NCBI GenBank assembly: GCA_023212725.1
Contig: JALBYF010000002.1
Span: forward strand, 434,001 to 498,000
Direction of reading: 5' to 3'
Length of the DNA stretch: 64,000 nt
DNA from: Tranzscheliella williamsii
Taxonomy: Eukaryota > Basidiomycota > Ustilaginomycetes > Ustilaginales > Ustilaginaceae
The position numbers and the translations under genes are program-made. Positions 42,970 to 54,675 of this stretch are shown one piece after another. The notes beneath the pieces are model-generated. The model ran no database searches. It saw only the letters and a list, made by a program, of their open reading frames with translations, and had not been told where the DNA came from. The first letter of the stretch is position 1, and each line of letters opens with the position of its first letter.

Positions 42970-44934
42970 CTAGGAGGAAGGCTGTGGCTGCTTGGCCGGG
43001 GGCGGGGTTTGGTCCTCGAGGTCTGTGTGGGCAGGGTCGCTGGACGCGGTGGCGCCGGGGGTCTGTTTGATGTTGCGCCGGAGCGAGTAGCCCTTGACTC
43101 CAAGGACGGCGAGGAAGCCGACGCCGACGAGCGGGGCGAGGGCGATCCAAAGCACCTGAAGGCCGTCGGCGTATGCGTGGATCACGGCACTGCTGAGCTC
43201 TGGCGGCTGGATCTTGCCAAGGCCGGTTAGATCCTGCCCGCCCGCGCCGGTGGAGACCAGGCCAGGGGTGAAGCCAGGGATCCGATCGAGCCGCTTGCGG
43301 CTCTGTGTGTTGAAGATGGCGCCGGCGATCGCGATGCCCATGGTACCGCCGAGCGAGCGCACGAGCGACATGGTGGACACCGTCGTCGAGAGGTCGCCAT
43401 GCGGCATCGCCGCCATCAACCCCACCAACGGCGTCTGGAAGAGGAATCCAGCACCTAGACCGGCAATACCAATGTAGATCTCCTGCTTGACCAGCGCCGA
43501 ATCGGCATTCAGCGTCGCCATCAAGCCGTAACCAAGCACCTGGATCGCCCAGCCGACCCAAAGGAACGGACGGTAAGCGCGGAACCGGGTGATACCGATT
43601 CCGGCCACACTGGAGACAATCGAGGCGACAAGCGCATACGGCAGCATATAAACGCCGCTCATTAAGGCTGAGGCGCCAAAGATGGCCTGAAAGTAGACGG
43701 GAAGGTAGTAGGTGGCGGCGAAGAAGGGAAAGGCGTGTAGGATCACCGAGAGGAGCAGCAGTGCTGTCGTCCTGGTTTTGACCAGCCGAGGCGGGACGAT
43801 CGGCTTTTTGGTGGTGTGGAACTCCCACACCATAAAGATCGCCATCAAGGATACACCCACGGTGAGCAGCGCAATGGTTTCTGCCGTATCCCACGACTTG
43901 GTTTCGGCAGAATTGAAACCCAGCAGGATGAGGACGATCGAGGCGACCACCAGGAAGAGACCCAGAAAGTCAAAGTCGCTGCACGCTTCCTTGAAGGTCA
44001 GCTTTGGCTGCGGATTGAGGTTGAGCGAGAAGAAGAGGATGGTAAAGGCAATGGCACCGATCGGCAGGTTGACAAAGAAACACCATCTCCATCCGCCATG
44101 TCCGGCATCCGTAAATGCACCGCCAATGATGGGCCCCAAAACACTGGCCACGCCCCACACGCCACCGATCCAGCCGCTGTACGTGCCGCGCTTCTCGAGA
44201 CTGACGATCAAGCCAAGCAGAAGATTTGCATTGACAATGACTCCGCCGCCGCCAATACCCTGAATGGCTCTGGCGGCATCGAGCCAGGCCATCGATTGGG
44301 CGGCGCCGCAAAGGGCAGATCCGAAGAGGAAGATGAGGATAGAAGCCCACAGGAGCGGCTTGGCGCCAGTCAAGTTGGCAAGACTGCCATATAGCGGAGT
44401 AAGCGCCGTGGCTGCGAGCAGATAGGCGGAGCCGGCCCAGGAGTACTGGCTGGCATCGCCATGAAGGCGCTCGGAGATAGCGGGCAAGGCAGTGCTGACG
44501 ATGGTCTGGTCGAGCGCGGCAAGGAAGATGACGAGCATGAGCCCAGGCATGACCAGGTACATATTGTTGTGAGGCAAGACGATCTCCTTCTGCTGGAGCC
44601 AGTGACCGGTTCCGTGCTTCTTTTCGTTGGTCGACGGCAGGGGCGTTGGCGAGCTGGCGCGCGATGGGTGAGCAGTAAGCGGGGTAGCCGGCTGATGCGT
44701 TGACTTGACACTTTGCTCCCTGCCATCACTATGATTTAGGGAGGAGGGCCGCTCGGTCTCTGTTGTGTTGGCGGCACCGTGGCCGGAAACTGTGTTCTGT
44801 ACACCAGTGGGCGGCTCCGACGGACCCATATTTGGGCCTTCGCGAGCAAGGGCGGCAAAGTTCGCCTCGTCTACAGCTTCTACCGCCGGCACCGGGTCGG
44901 TGGCTGCGCGAAGCGCTGAAGGCGAGGTAGACAT
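42970..44934 (-). CDS. MFS multidrug exporter, DHA2 (14-TM) type
   Basis: Single exon, 654 aa from the ATG at 44934 (an upstream TTG extends the frame but is not used). A ~130-residue Ser/Thr/Pro-rich cytosolic N-terminus precedes about 14 hydrophobic segments. Family motifs are [19 protein letters not shown] (motif D1 of the 14-spanner drug:H+ antiporters), [14 protein letters not shown] (motif B-like, with Arg) and [19 protein letters not shown] (antiporter motif C). Such proteins export toxic compounds or siderophores or handle basic amino acids at plasma membrane or vacuole. There is no biosynthetic cluster around it, so the substrate cannot be inferred. Confidence 0.9.
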   Translation of the reverse strand: MSTSPSALRAATDPVPAVEAVDEANFAALAREGPNMGPSEPPTGVQNTVSGHGAANTTETERPSSLNHSDGREQSVKSTHQPATPLTAHPSRASSPTPLPSTNEKKHGTGHWLQQKEIVLPHNNMYLVMPGLMLVIFLAALDQTIVSTALPAISERLHGDASQYSWAGSAYLLAATALTPLYGSLANLTGAKPLLWASILIFLFGSALCGAAQSMAWLDAARAIQGIGGGGVIVNANLLLGLIVSLEKRGTYSGWIGGVWGVASVLGPIIGGAFTDAGHGGWRWCFFVNLPIGAIAFTILFFSLNLNPQPKLTFKEACSDFDFLGLFLVVASIVLILLGFNSAETKSWDTAETIALLTVGVSLMAIFMVWEFHTTKKPIVPPRLVKTRTTALLLLSVILHAFPFFAATYYLPVYFQAIFGASALMSGVYMLPYALVASIVSSVAGIGITRFRAYRPFLWVGWAIQVLGYGLMATLNADSALVKQEIYIGIAGLGAGFLFQTPLVGLMAAMPHGDLSTTVSTMSLVRSLGGTMGIAIAGAIFNTQSRKRLDRIPGFTPGLVSTGAGGQDLTGLGKIQPPELSSAVIHAYADGLQVLWIALAPLVGVGFLAVLGVKGYSLRRNIKQTPGATASSDPAHTDLEDQTPPPAKQPQPSS

Positions 44935-46503
44935 GATCTGTTGCGGGTGGGACCTGACCAAGCAACGTATGGCTCGGCGGACGGAAAGCGGGGGCGAAAA
45001 GCGAATCGCTATGTATCTGCCAGCTACCGCACCGAAAACGAAGATGGGGAGCCAAAGCGGCGCTTACAAGAAGAAAGGAGTCTGCGCGGCGAGAGTGATG
45101 GCAATGGGCGTGGTGGCGGTGGGAACAGTACCGGGGCGAAGGGATGGGAGGGAGAACGGATCATGGGGCAAGGAAGACTGCTCAAACATTCTGATTTCCA
45201 GCTGAGCTTTGACTCGCATTGTCAAGCCAGAGCCAGAAGAGACCAGCCCTACAAGGCTTAGCGAACCGCTGGATGCTAGTTGCAGCGACCGAAAGAGCGG
45301 CAGGAGCGTGAAGGACCGTTTAGTTACCCGACGGCATGCCGACACAAGTGTGGTAAGCATCTTTCGCAAATCTTCAAGCCGAAAATCATAACAATTTTCC
45401 TGATTGCTCACTGCGCATTCTATTTCTACTGGCGTCGTCAAATAGTTATGCCTCGTAGCCGCCAGTGGCAATGTTGGGCAGCCTATGCGCATAAACGACG
45501 TGCCAGCAGAGAGCGGGTCCACGTAGTAGAGCCAACGTCTCTCTGACTCGAACTGTTGATTGGAAGCGAGAAGGCACGATGCCATCAAAACTCAGTACTT
45601 TTTTGTGAGGTGATTTCACCGAAGTACGGCAACAAATGTGACATCGATCGGCAGACAGACCGCGACTTAAAAGATAGGGCGTAGCGGAGGAGGACCGAGC
45701 AGAGCAAGCCTGTTGTTCCCAGTCGGGCTTTTTCTCCATCTGTCGCCCACGGCACGTCGGATGGGGGGCCGCCGAGCAACGCAGCCGCATTCAGTGATTC
45801 GAATTCCAATCACAATTCTCAGCCGTCGGCCCGACCATCCGTTCTTGTTAGCGCCGTCCAACCCTGCATCTGACTTTGCCGTTCATCTGCAGAGGCTCTG
45901 CCCGGTGTGATTCGAATTCCAGCCGCGAGTTGGCGCCAGGATCACCGATGCCAGACCATCCGGCGACACTGTCGGGGAGCAATGACACAGAATCTACATT
46001 ATGTACTGTGCTCGAGGCCAAAGAACACAGCAGCAGCCCGGTAGAGCCGCAAAAAGTGACAAGCATGGCATGGTTGCCCATTCGCGGAGAAGCCCGCAGT
46101 CGTCGGCCTAAAAGCCGGAGCCTGGTCTGGCAGCCAAACAGATACAGCGGTCTTGGGCTCGACCCGCTTTCACGATCTAACACTTCTGCTTTTACCGTCA
46201 TCACATGTTCATATCGCTACGATACACCGTCGTGCGGTTAGCAGTGCTTGACCGGGATTCCTGCAAGCCCCTTATCAAATGCTCACAAGTACAGGCCCGT
46301 AAGGCCGGCCTCTCCCGGTCGATATGCCATCGTCTGCCCTCCACCGCATAAGCTGTACTGTCGTCTTGTCGCCTCGCATCACACTGTTACGGTCCTATTC
46401 TTGGGGATATCCTGTAGGTCCGTCATGTTCGCGTCAGATGCTTCATTTTCCTGTCCTTGGATAGCCATGTAAAAAGAGCGTTGTATTACTATCAGGATAC
46501 CCA
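44935..46503. other. 1.6-kb intergenic region
   Basis: Contains the MFS promoter and the HEM2 3' flank. Only short frames without domain. A 15-bp direct repeat (GTGATTCGAATTCCA) occurs at 45794-45808 and 45907-45921. Confidence 0.5.
45794..45921. repeat. 15-bp direct repeat, copies 113 bp apart
   Basis: GTGATTCGAATTCCA at 45794-45808 and again at 45907-45921. It includes palindromic TTCGAA and GAATTC. No function known to me. Confidence 0.6.
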
Positions 46504-47894
<1,391 letters not shown>

Positions 47895-48298
47895 CTTGGC
47901 GAGCTACTCTCTGAAGTGGTGATGGCGGACGGCAGCAGTGCTGAGGTTAGTAGTTTGGCGGTTGGCAGCGTGGAGACATGATTATGATTTGGGCCCTATT
48001 CCCGCTAAAGAGTGAGCTTTCGCGCTGCTGCCGATCTAACACTTTGCACTTCTAGAATTACCCGGAGAAGGTGGATCGTGGACTTGGGAAGGCTGCAGCT
48101 CCGCAGCCTTAGCTGCTGTTCAACAACAGGAAGTTGCAAAGCTTAAGGGGAAATGAGGCTAGTAGTGAATGCCCGTGGTATGCAGATTGCGCTAAAAGTA
48201 CAGATGGAAGAAGGCGGGTGATGCTTGTAGAATACACAGTGTCGGAGGATGGCAAAGGAAGGGCAACGTTCACGGCCATACCGAGTGGCGTACATGGC
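47895..48298. other. intergenic, HEM2 promoter
   Basis: 404 bp between two minus-strand genes; nothing further recognised. Confidence 0.6.
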
Positions 48299-49117
48299 TT
48301 ATTCGTAGGCCGGTTCGGCGCCATCGTCGCCGTCGACGTCGTCCTCCTCGCCGTTGTCGAAGTAATTTTCAGCATAATCGTCGTCCTCCTCGTCCTCGTA
48401 GTCGCCGAGATCGTCTGGATCTGAGGACGCATCGCCATGCTCGTCGTCGCCCTGCCGGTGACCGGAAAAGGCAGACAAAAAGGTCAGCAAGGGCTGCACG
48501 TCGTTTAGGCAGCCAGCGTACCCAGAAAATTTACATACCCCTTGGCGGTCTTCCAAATCCATCGTGTCCCAATTGATTTTTCTTCTGGCCTTCTTCTGTT
48601 TGGCTGTAGCAAAGACGAACGCGGATGGGACGAACAACGCACATGTCAGTTGCTGGAACAGTATCGCTGAGCGAGATCTGGAAGGCGATGTGGGCTTACC
48701 TTTTTGCTCTTCTCTTTTGGTCTCGCCTTCCATAAACGAATCCCAGAGCCCCTTCGGAAAGACCTGCTTCTGCAGGTTGACGGATCTGAGGGAAGGTAGC
48801 TCATGAGTTTCTGGCCTGTAGCGGTCCGAGTAGCGCGTAAGCTCGCCCTGCTTGCGCTCTTCCAGCACTGGCCAGTACGGAGAGGTCTTCTGTTCCTGGA
48901 GATATAGGAGTTGATAGGTAGCGTAGCGGAGCTCCCTGTCGTCTGGCTTGTCCATCCGAGGGACGGTCGACATCTCGGGGTAAAGCTTAGATGGCGTCTT
49001 GTCGAGAGTACCTAACTCCTGGAAGCTGAGCCCCATGGGCGGCATGTTGGATCCCGGCCCCGCCCTGCCGCCTCGGCCGCCGCCGCGGCCGAAACCTCCT
49101 CGTCCTCCTCGGGACAT
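48299..49117 (-). CDS. RPC31: RNA polymerase III subunit Rpc31 (RPC7)
   Basis: Three exons: 48700-49117, 48539-48603 and 48299-48451; 211 aa. Introns are 96 and 87 nt (GTAAGC..ACAG and GTATGT..GCAG). The N-terminus is an RGG-type stretch (MSRGGRGGFGRGGGRGG), followed by the conserved GLSFQELG and SKLYPEM, then YWPVLEERKQGELTRYSDRY, FPKGLWDSFMEGE and KARRKINWDTMD. The tail is nearly all Asp/Glu (DDLGDYEDEEDDDYAENYF), the hallmark of this subunit. Rpc31 belongs to the C82/C34/C31 subcomplex that helps TFIIIB recruit Pol III to tRNA and 5S genes. Divergent from ATG26. Confidence 0.88.
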   Translation of the reverse strand: MSRGGRGGFGRGGGRGGRAGPGSNMPPMGLSFQELGTLDKTPSKLYPEMSTVPRMDKPDDRELRYATYQLLYLQEQKTSPYWPVLEERKQGELTRYSDRYRPETHELPSLRSVNLQKQVFPKGLWDSFMEGETKREEQKGKPTSPSRSRSAILFQQLTCALFVPSAFVFATAKQKKARRKINWDTMDLEDRQGVCKFSGYAGCLNDVQPLLTFLSAFSGHRQGDDEHGDASSDPDDLGDYEDEEDDDYAENYFDNGEEDDVDGDDGAEPAYE

Positions 49118-49962
49118 CCTGATCTGATCAGCGTCTGCACAGTTTGTCAAGCGCCACCTAAAGATTGAGCAAGGCAGGGTTGGAGCTTGCAGAGAAGCGT
49201 CCCGTTGCACTCGCGCCCGCTCAGTGGGGACGTTTGAGCTTCACGTATGGTGGTCAAGACATGGAGAAAGCAGTTTGTGTGCAAGGACAAATATCATACA
49301 TCCCAAATTTCGGTGATGGACTCTTTTTCAGATCTACCCGATTTGGCAATGGGTTGCCAAAGGGGCCCGATGAATCATAATCACAGTGGAGTTGTCTAAG
49401 CGCAGCTTCACGAACCGCCGCGCATCTGAATCTCCGCTCGTGGGTTGTGATTGTCTGTGAACCCGGCTTGGCGTTAACAGACCCTGCAGGGCGGCATCAG
49501 GAGCCACTTGGCCGATTCGCCAGCTCAACGCCATCGTCTCCACTCCCGTCACCGCTAAGGCGTCAACCCTGGCAGATATCATACAGTGTCCATCTACCTC
49601 TTCTCCGTTCCCACTTCCCTCTCACCGCCACCTACCTTTACGTCAGCATTGACCTCGACTCGCAGATCGGTGCAGGAGCACCTTGCCCAACCGCACTGCC
49701 TCCGCATTGCGTTCCATCCAGGGCTTGGACCTCCTGTGCGTTGCAGATTTGGAACGTAGCTTGCGTTCCGCTACTACCAAACCGACAGAGCGCTTCTCCG
49801 CTTCGTGCCTGCCTTGTTGCCACACTTCATCTCATGACATGATCGGTTCGGGCCTCGGCGATCCCGAGTAACTTACATTTACGATATTGGTGCCGCGGGT
49901 CGGCCTGGCTCCGTCTGACTACAACTAACGCGTCAATACACTGGCTCGTAGCTCTTCCCACC
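49118..49962. other. bidirectional promoter region, RPC31 / ATG26
   Basis: 845 bp between divergent genes. The part next to ATG26 (around 49585-49630) is pyrimidine-rich leader-like sequence. No gene seen. Confidence 0.55.
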
Positions 49963-52900
49963 ATGTCCTTTTCGTCTCCTGATGCTGGACCGCTACCTGA
50001 TCAGAGGCGCGGTTCAGCCGTACCCGACCCATCTTCGATAGCTGAGCAGCCTCTTGTAGGCAGCGGTACCGAAAGCCCTTCTCTGCCCTGCTCGCCAGTG
50101 CTCAACCCCGTGTCGCCTCGCACCTTCTCGAACGTCTCTTCCTTGGCTGGATCTGTGGATCTGGGTCGGGCTGTGCTGGATCCCATCTTCAGCGATGTAC
50201 GCAAAGACCTCTCACCAGCTCAGCCCGCGTCCGCCATGTCGTCACCAAAACGGGCCGATCCGACCGCGGAAGATTCCGACATCTTCCCACCGCCTTCCGG
50301 GAACGATATGGCACTACACACAGAGACGCAGGCCCTGATGCAGATGCTGAGCCTCGTCGGAAGCACCCTTTTCGATGCCGACAAGGAAGGTTTCGTCGAG
50401 GATGAAGAGGAAGATGAGAACGGCATCGATCGACTGCAGAATGACCACTCTACATCGCCTTTGAGCGTGCCTACCATCGCACGCAATCCGAGCGCCGTCG
50501 CAAGCCGGGACCGCCGTTCGCAGCTAATCAGAGACGATATGTCCGAGGAAAGCACGACGCCGCGAGGAGGACTCACACCCTTATCATTGTCGCTTCTCCG
50601 ATCGACGTCGCCACGCCAGAAGAAAGACGAGCCGCAGTCCTGTTCGCAAAGTGACGTGCCCCATAAGCGCCCACTTGGACTGCCAACCCAAGCGGTCAAG
50701 ATCCTTCCCAGCACAACAACCTCACGCACCAAACCCAAGAATCCTTTCGATCAGCATCAAGTCGCACAGTCGAATAGTAGCATAGTCCTCGCCGAAGATG
50801 CTGCCGCGAGAAGCGCAGATCAGACCGTTGATACTGGCTGCAGTACCGAACCGCCGTCTGCAGCTGACGAGTACGATTCTAGGTCGTCACTGATCAGGCC
50901 GTATGCGACGTCATCGTCCGATGTAGGCAGCCGCGCTCTGCCTACCGATCGGAACCGACTTATGGAACAACTCCGGCATACATTCGAATTGGATGCCTCC
51001 GAAACACTGCTTATTGCTCAGCCTTGCTGGTTGTTCCGCTCCCTGCTTCTACAGGGACACTTGTATCTGACCTCCGGGCATCTTTGCTTCTATGCCTATC
51101 TTCCCTCTCGCGACGATAAGACCATCAAGACAGGGCCGCTTGGGAAGCGCACGCGGCGCACACACCGCTTCAGCAAGCACTGGGCTTCTCTTAGAGGCGG
51201 CGTACTGAGCTGGTTCGACAGCAACAAGGATCCTTACTTTCCTCAAGGACATATCGATCTGCGTAAAGCCACTGCCATCGAGCCGTCTAAGAATCACAAG
51301 GAACGTTTCAAAGTAACCACGCCCTCACGTCTCTTCACATTTCTCACTGAAAGCGAGCAGAGCCAAGAAGCTTGGGTCTCGGCACTGCGGAAAGAGACCT
51401 TCCGGGCTCAGAATGAAGGAGATAGTGTGCGGATCTGTATTCCGCTTGAAACGATCCTCGATATCGATACCACACTCTCCGTGGATGGTACAGAGATGGT
51501 GTGCATCACCGTCATTGACGAGGTATCCGATTTTTCCGTGGATGAGTATTTCTTCTTGCACCTCTCCGGGCAGAAAGCTTTTCTCGACGCAGCAAAGGAG
51601 GCCATCTCGGAAACGTGTCAGAACCCGCCTGTCTCGACAAGGCGAGAATCTGCTCTCAGCCTGTCCAGACTCAGCATCAAGGACTCTACCGGCACGATTC
51701 AGAGTGCCGACCACGTCAGAACCTCTCTCGATGGTGTACCGGTTTTATCAGCTGCCCATGATCTCGGAGCGGCAGCCAAAATCTCATCTCCGGCTGTAGA
51801 AGACAATCGTACGGACGGCCCTTCACAATCCAATGCGTCGCACGGACGTCATGCTGAAGATGCGATGCAGCACGGAAGAAGTTCGGAGATAGCTATCCCT
51901 TTCCAGGTTCAAAAGGCGTCTGATGAAGGACACGGAGAGACTGGCTTTTCCACGACGCCACGTGCCGCAATGCTCAACCGGCTCTCTAAGATGCATACCT
52001 ATCCGCCGTCACCACCGGGCAGCGAGCCTTCAAGCTCGTTTCAGCAGACGCAAAAGGAGGCCGCGAGAGGCTGGACAGTGCCTGATTGGGTAAAGACTGC
52101 TCCGTCCAAAGTCTTCGGGCGCTCTTTTGCCGGGGATGCCATTGCTGATAACGTCAGGGGGTCTGGCACATCAGCAAGCCGTCCGCGACGGAAGGTCGTG
52201 GAAAGGTGGCCTAAAGGCGCCGACGATGATAACGAAGATGACTACAGATCAGGAGCCGATGCCGATGATGAGCCTCTGAGCCAGTCGATGCACTCTGTCT
52301 ATTCGGTTTTGGATCTATCTGACGATGTCGAAGCCGCCGCGGATGAAGCGTCCGTCTCGGCACAGTTCAGAGATACATTTGGCCTGACAGATGAAGAGCA
52401 TCTAGCCGGCCATACACATGCTTACCTGTATCGGGTGCTACCGGTCGCTGGAAGATTCTTTGTTTCTTCACATTACCTCGCCTTCCGTTCCTCGGGTATT
52501 GCGGCGAAGACGGTCGGCAGGACCCTCATGTTGCTGCCGCTTCAGGATGTCGTTTCAGTGGCTAAGCACCTAGCATTTAGGATCGGACACCATGGCCTTG
52601 TCATCACCATCCGAGGTCACGAGGAGCTCTTTGTGGAAATTAGCTCTGCACAGAGGCGTGACGAGCTACTGTCACTGATTGATTACCAGCTTGAGCTGGT
52701 CAGGGACGGTAAGGTGCAAGTTACATCCGTTGACGACGGTTCCCGCGAGCGCTCGAACGCTCTTATTCTGCGCGATCTCAGCGAGCGGATCGACGGCGAC
52801 CACGAAGCCAATTCGGCTGCCTCCTCGATGATATCGGGAAGAGGTTCCGAGTTCGAAAAAGGCAGCAGCATGTCTCGTTCGGAAGGCTCCGGCCTGCTTT

Positions 52901-54495
52901 CATTCTCGCCCAGCGAGCCTCTCTGTTTCACCATGCTGACCATCGGCTCACGTGGCGACGTTCAGCCGTACATTGCGCTTGCCAAGGGTCTTCAAGCGGA
53001 CGGGCACAAGGTTCGGATTGCGACACACGGCGAGTTCGGCGACTGGATCGTCGGCCACGGCATCGAATTCAGCGAGATCGGAGGAGATCCCGCCGAGCTG
53101 ATGCGCATCTGTGTAGAAAACGGGACATTTACCGTATCCTTCCTGCGTGAAGGCGTGACCAAGTTTCGCGACTGGCTCGACGATCTGCTTGCCTCAGCAT
53201 GGAATGCCTGCCAAGGATCTGATGTGATTATCGAGTGCCCAAGCGCCATCGCCGGCATCCACGTCGCTGAGGCGCTTCAAGTGCCATACTATCGAGCTTT
53301 TACCATGCCCTGGACTCGCACACGTGCCTATCCACACGCTTTTGCTGTTCCGAACAAGAAGGCCGGCGGGAACTACAACTACATGTCGTACGTCATCTTT
53401 GACCAGATGTTTTGGCGTGCTTCCTCGTATCAGATCAACCGATGGCGGAAGAATATGCTGCAGCTGCAGCCCACCAGTATGGACAAGCTGGAGCAGCACA
53501 AGGTGCCCTTCATCTACAACTTCAGCCCCAGCCTGGTACCACGCCCTTTGGACTGGTTCGAATGGATCCATGTCACCGGCTTCTGGTTCCTGGACAATCC
53601 CGACAATTCTTCCAGCAAGATGTGGGAGCCGCCGAATGACCTAGTTGCATTTATCAAGCGGGCCCGGCAGAAGAGTCGCAAGCTCGTCTATATCGGCTGG
53701 GGTTCCATCGTCGTCTCGGATGCAGATGCGATGACCCGTTGCGTGCTGCAGGCGGTTCAGAAAAGTGGTGTATGCGCCATTCTTTCCAAGGGCTGGTCGG
53801 ATCGGCTGTCTTCCAAGAAAGGAATGGCGGACGTCGTAGATCCGGCTGTGATCGACGATGTCTTCCAGGTCTCGTCGGTGCCGCATGACTGGCTCTTTCC
53901 GCAGATCGATGCGGCCTGCCATCACGGCGGAGCCGGTACCCTCGGTGCCAGTCTGCGTGCGGGCTTGCCGACGGTTGTGAAGCCGTACTTTGGCGACCAG
54001 TTTTTCTGGGGCCAGCAGATCGAAAGCCTTGGTGTCGGCAGCTGTGTCCGGAATCTGACGGCTGACAGTCTCGCGGCGGCGCTGGTGCAGGCCACTACGA
54101 ACACCAAGCAGATCCAGCGGGCCAAGCAGCTCGGCGAGCAGATCCGCGCCGAGGACGGCATTGGCAATGCTGTCAAGGCGATCTACCGCGATATGGACTA
54201 TGCGCGGAGCCGCATCAAGCGCAACTCGCGCTTGGCCGCCGCGGCTTTGCCTGCTGGGCCGACGACGACGGAGACATCCGCGCAGGCGTCGACGGGCGAT
54301 TCCTTTGAGCTGCAGGGCGCCGACGCGCCGGCGCGCAGCGCTCCGGTCGGCCCGCCAGCATCGACCGCGAGCGCAGGCCCCGCGGACGACGGCTACGCCT
54401 CTGAAGAGTGGTCCGACGTCGGCGCCGCGCCCTGGAGCCCCGGCACGAGCAGCCAGGACGACCCCTCCAGCTCGCTCGTCCTCGACGCCCCGTAA
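49963..54495 (+). CDS. ATG26: sterol 3-beta-glucosyltransferase Atg26/Ugt51
   Basis: Single exon, 1510 aa. Domain order is disordered N-terminus (1-330), first GRAM half (LLQGHLYLTSGHLCFYAYLP, near 360), PH domain (about 395-480, HWASLRGGVLSWF to SQEAWVSALRK), a long linker, second GRAM (about 800-905, RFFVSSHYLAFRS) and a GT28/GT1-type transferase from about 985 (TMLTIGSRGDVQPYIALAKG). The UDP-glucose-binding motif near residue 1305 reads PHDWLFPQIDAACHHGGAGT, followed by PYFGDQFFWGQQI. It transfers glucose to ergosterol. In Pichia and in Colletotrichum it is needed for pexophagy and, in the latter, plant infection. The C-terminal tail is acidic and Ser/Pro-rich. Confidence 0.96.
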   Translation: MSFSSPDAGPLPDQRRGSAVPDPSSIAEQPLVGSGTESPSLPCSPVLNPVSPRTFSNVSSLAGSVDLGRAVLDPIFSDVRKDLSPAQPASAMSSPKRADPTAEDSDIFPPPSGNDMALHTETQALMQMLSLVGSTLFDADKEGFVEDEEEDENGIDRLQNDHSTSPLSVPTIARNPSAVASRDRRSQLIRDDMSEESTTPRGGLTPLSLSLLRSTSPRQKKDEPQSCSQSDVPHKRPLGLPTQAVKILPSTTTSRTKPKNPFDQHQVAQSNSSIVLAEDAAARSADQTVDTGCSTEPPSAADEYDSRSSLIRPYATSSSDVGSRALPTDRNRLMEQLRHTFELDASETLLIAQPCWLFRSLLLQGHLYLTSGHLCFYAYLPSRDDKTIKTGPLGKRTRRTHRFSKHWASLRGGVLSWFDSNKDPYFPQGHIDLRKATAIEPSKNHKERFKVTTPSRLFTFLTESEQSQEAWVSALRKETFRAQNEGDSVRICIPLETILDIDTTLSVDGTEMVCITVIDEVSDFSVDEYFFLHLSGQKAFLDAAKEAISETCQNPPVSTRRESALSLSRLSIKDSTGTIQSADHVRTSLDGVPVLSAAHDLGAAAKISSPAVEDNRTDGPSQSNASHGRHAEDAMQHGRSSEIAIPFQVQKASDEGHGETGFSTTPRAAMLNRLSKMHTYPPSPPGSEPSSSFQQTQKEAARGWTVPDWVKTAPSKVFGRSFAGDAIADNVRGSGTSASRPRRKVVERWPKGADDDNEDDYRSGADADDEPLSQSMHSVYSVLDLSDDVEAAADEASVSAQFRDTFGLTDEEHLAGHTHAYLYRVLPVAGRFFVSSHYLAFRSSGIAAKTVGRTLMLLPLQDVVSVAKHLAFRIGHHGLVITIRGHEELFVEISSAQRRDELLSLIDYQLELVRDGKVQVTSVDDGSRERSNALILRDLSERIDGDHEANSAASSMISGRGSEFEKGSSMSRSEGSGLLSFSPSEPLCFTMLTIGSRGDVQPYIALAKGLQADGHKVRIATHGEFGDWIVGHGIEFSEIGGDPAELMRICVENGTFTVSFLREGVTKFRDWLDDLLASAWNACQGSDVIIECPSAIAGIHVAEALQVPYYRAFTMPWTRTRAYPHAFAVPNKKAGGNYNYMSYVIFDQMFWRASSYQINRWRKNMLQLQPTSMDKLEQHKVPFIYNFSPSLVPRPLDWFEWIHVTGFWFLDNPDNSSSKMWEPPNDLVAFIKRARQKSRKLVYIGWGSIVVSDADAMTRCVLQAVQKSGVCAILSKGWSDRLSSKKGMADVVDPAVIDDVFQVSSVPHDWLFPQIDAACHHGGAGTLGASLRAGLPTVVKPYFGDQFFWGQQIESLGVGSCVRNLTADSLAAALVQATTNTKQIQRAKQLGEQIRAEDGIGNAVKAIYRDMDYARSRIKRNSRLAAAALPAGPTTTETSAQASTGDSFELQGADAPARSAPVGPPASTASAGPADDGYASEEWSDVGAAPWSPGTSSQDDPSSSLVLDAP

Positions 54496-54675
54496 CCGCA
54501 CGCACCCCCGCTTTCCGCCACGGACCCTCCCTGTAACCCCTCTCCTCTCGGCCCACACATCGCACATACCGTATCTGGTCACAGCGGAGCTTGATAGAAT
54601 CGAACGGCAGGCAAACGCGCTATTCAGCGTGGGGAATACAGCAAAACATGTGGTGTGGCGGGTGGATCGCGGCGC

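Noticed and set aside
45790..45925. TTCGAAT sequences resembling a tRNA B box
   Set aside because: No pairing T-stem, A box or cloverleaf around either copy.
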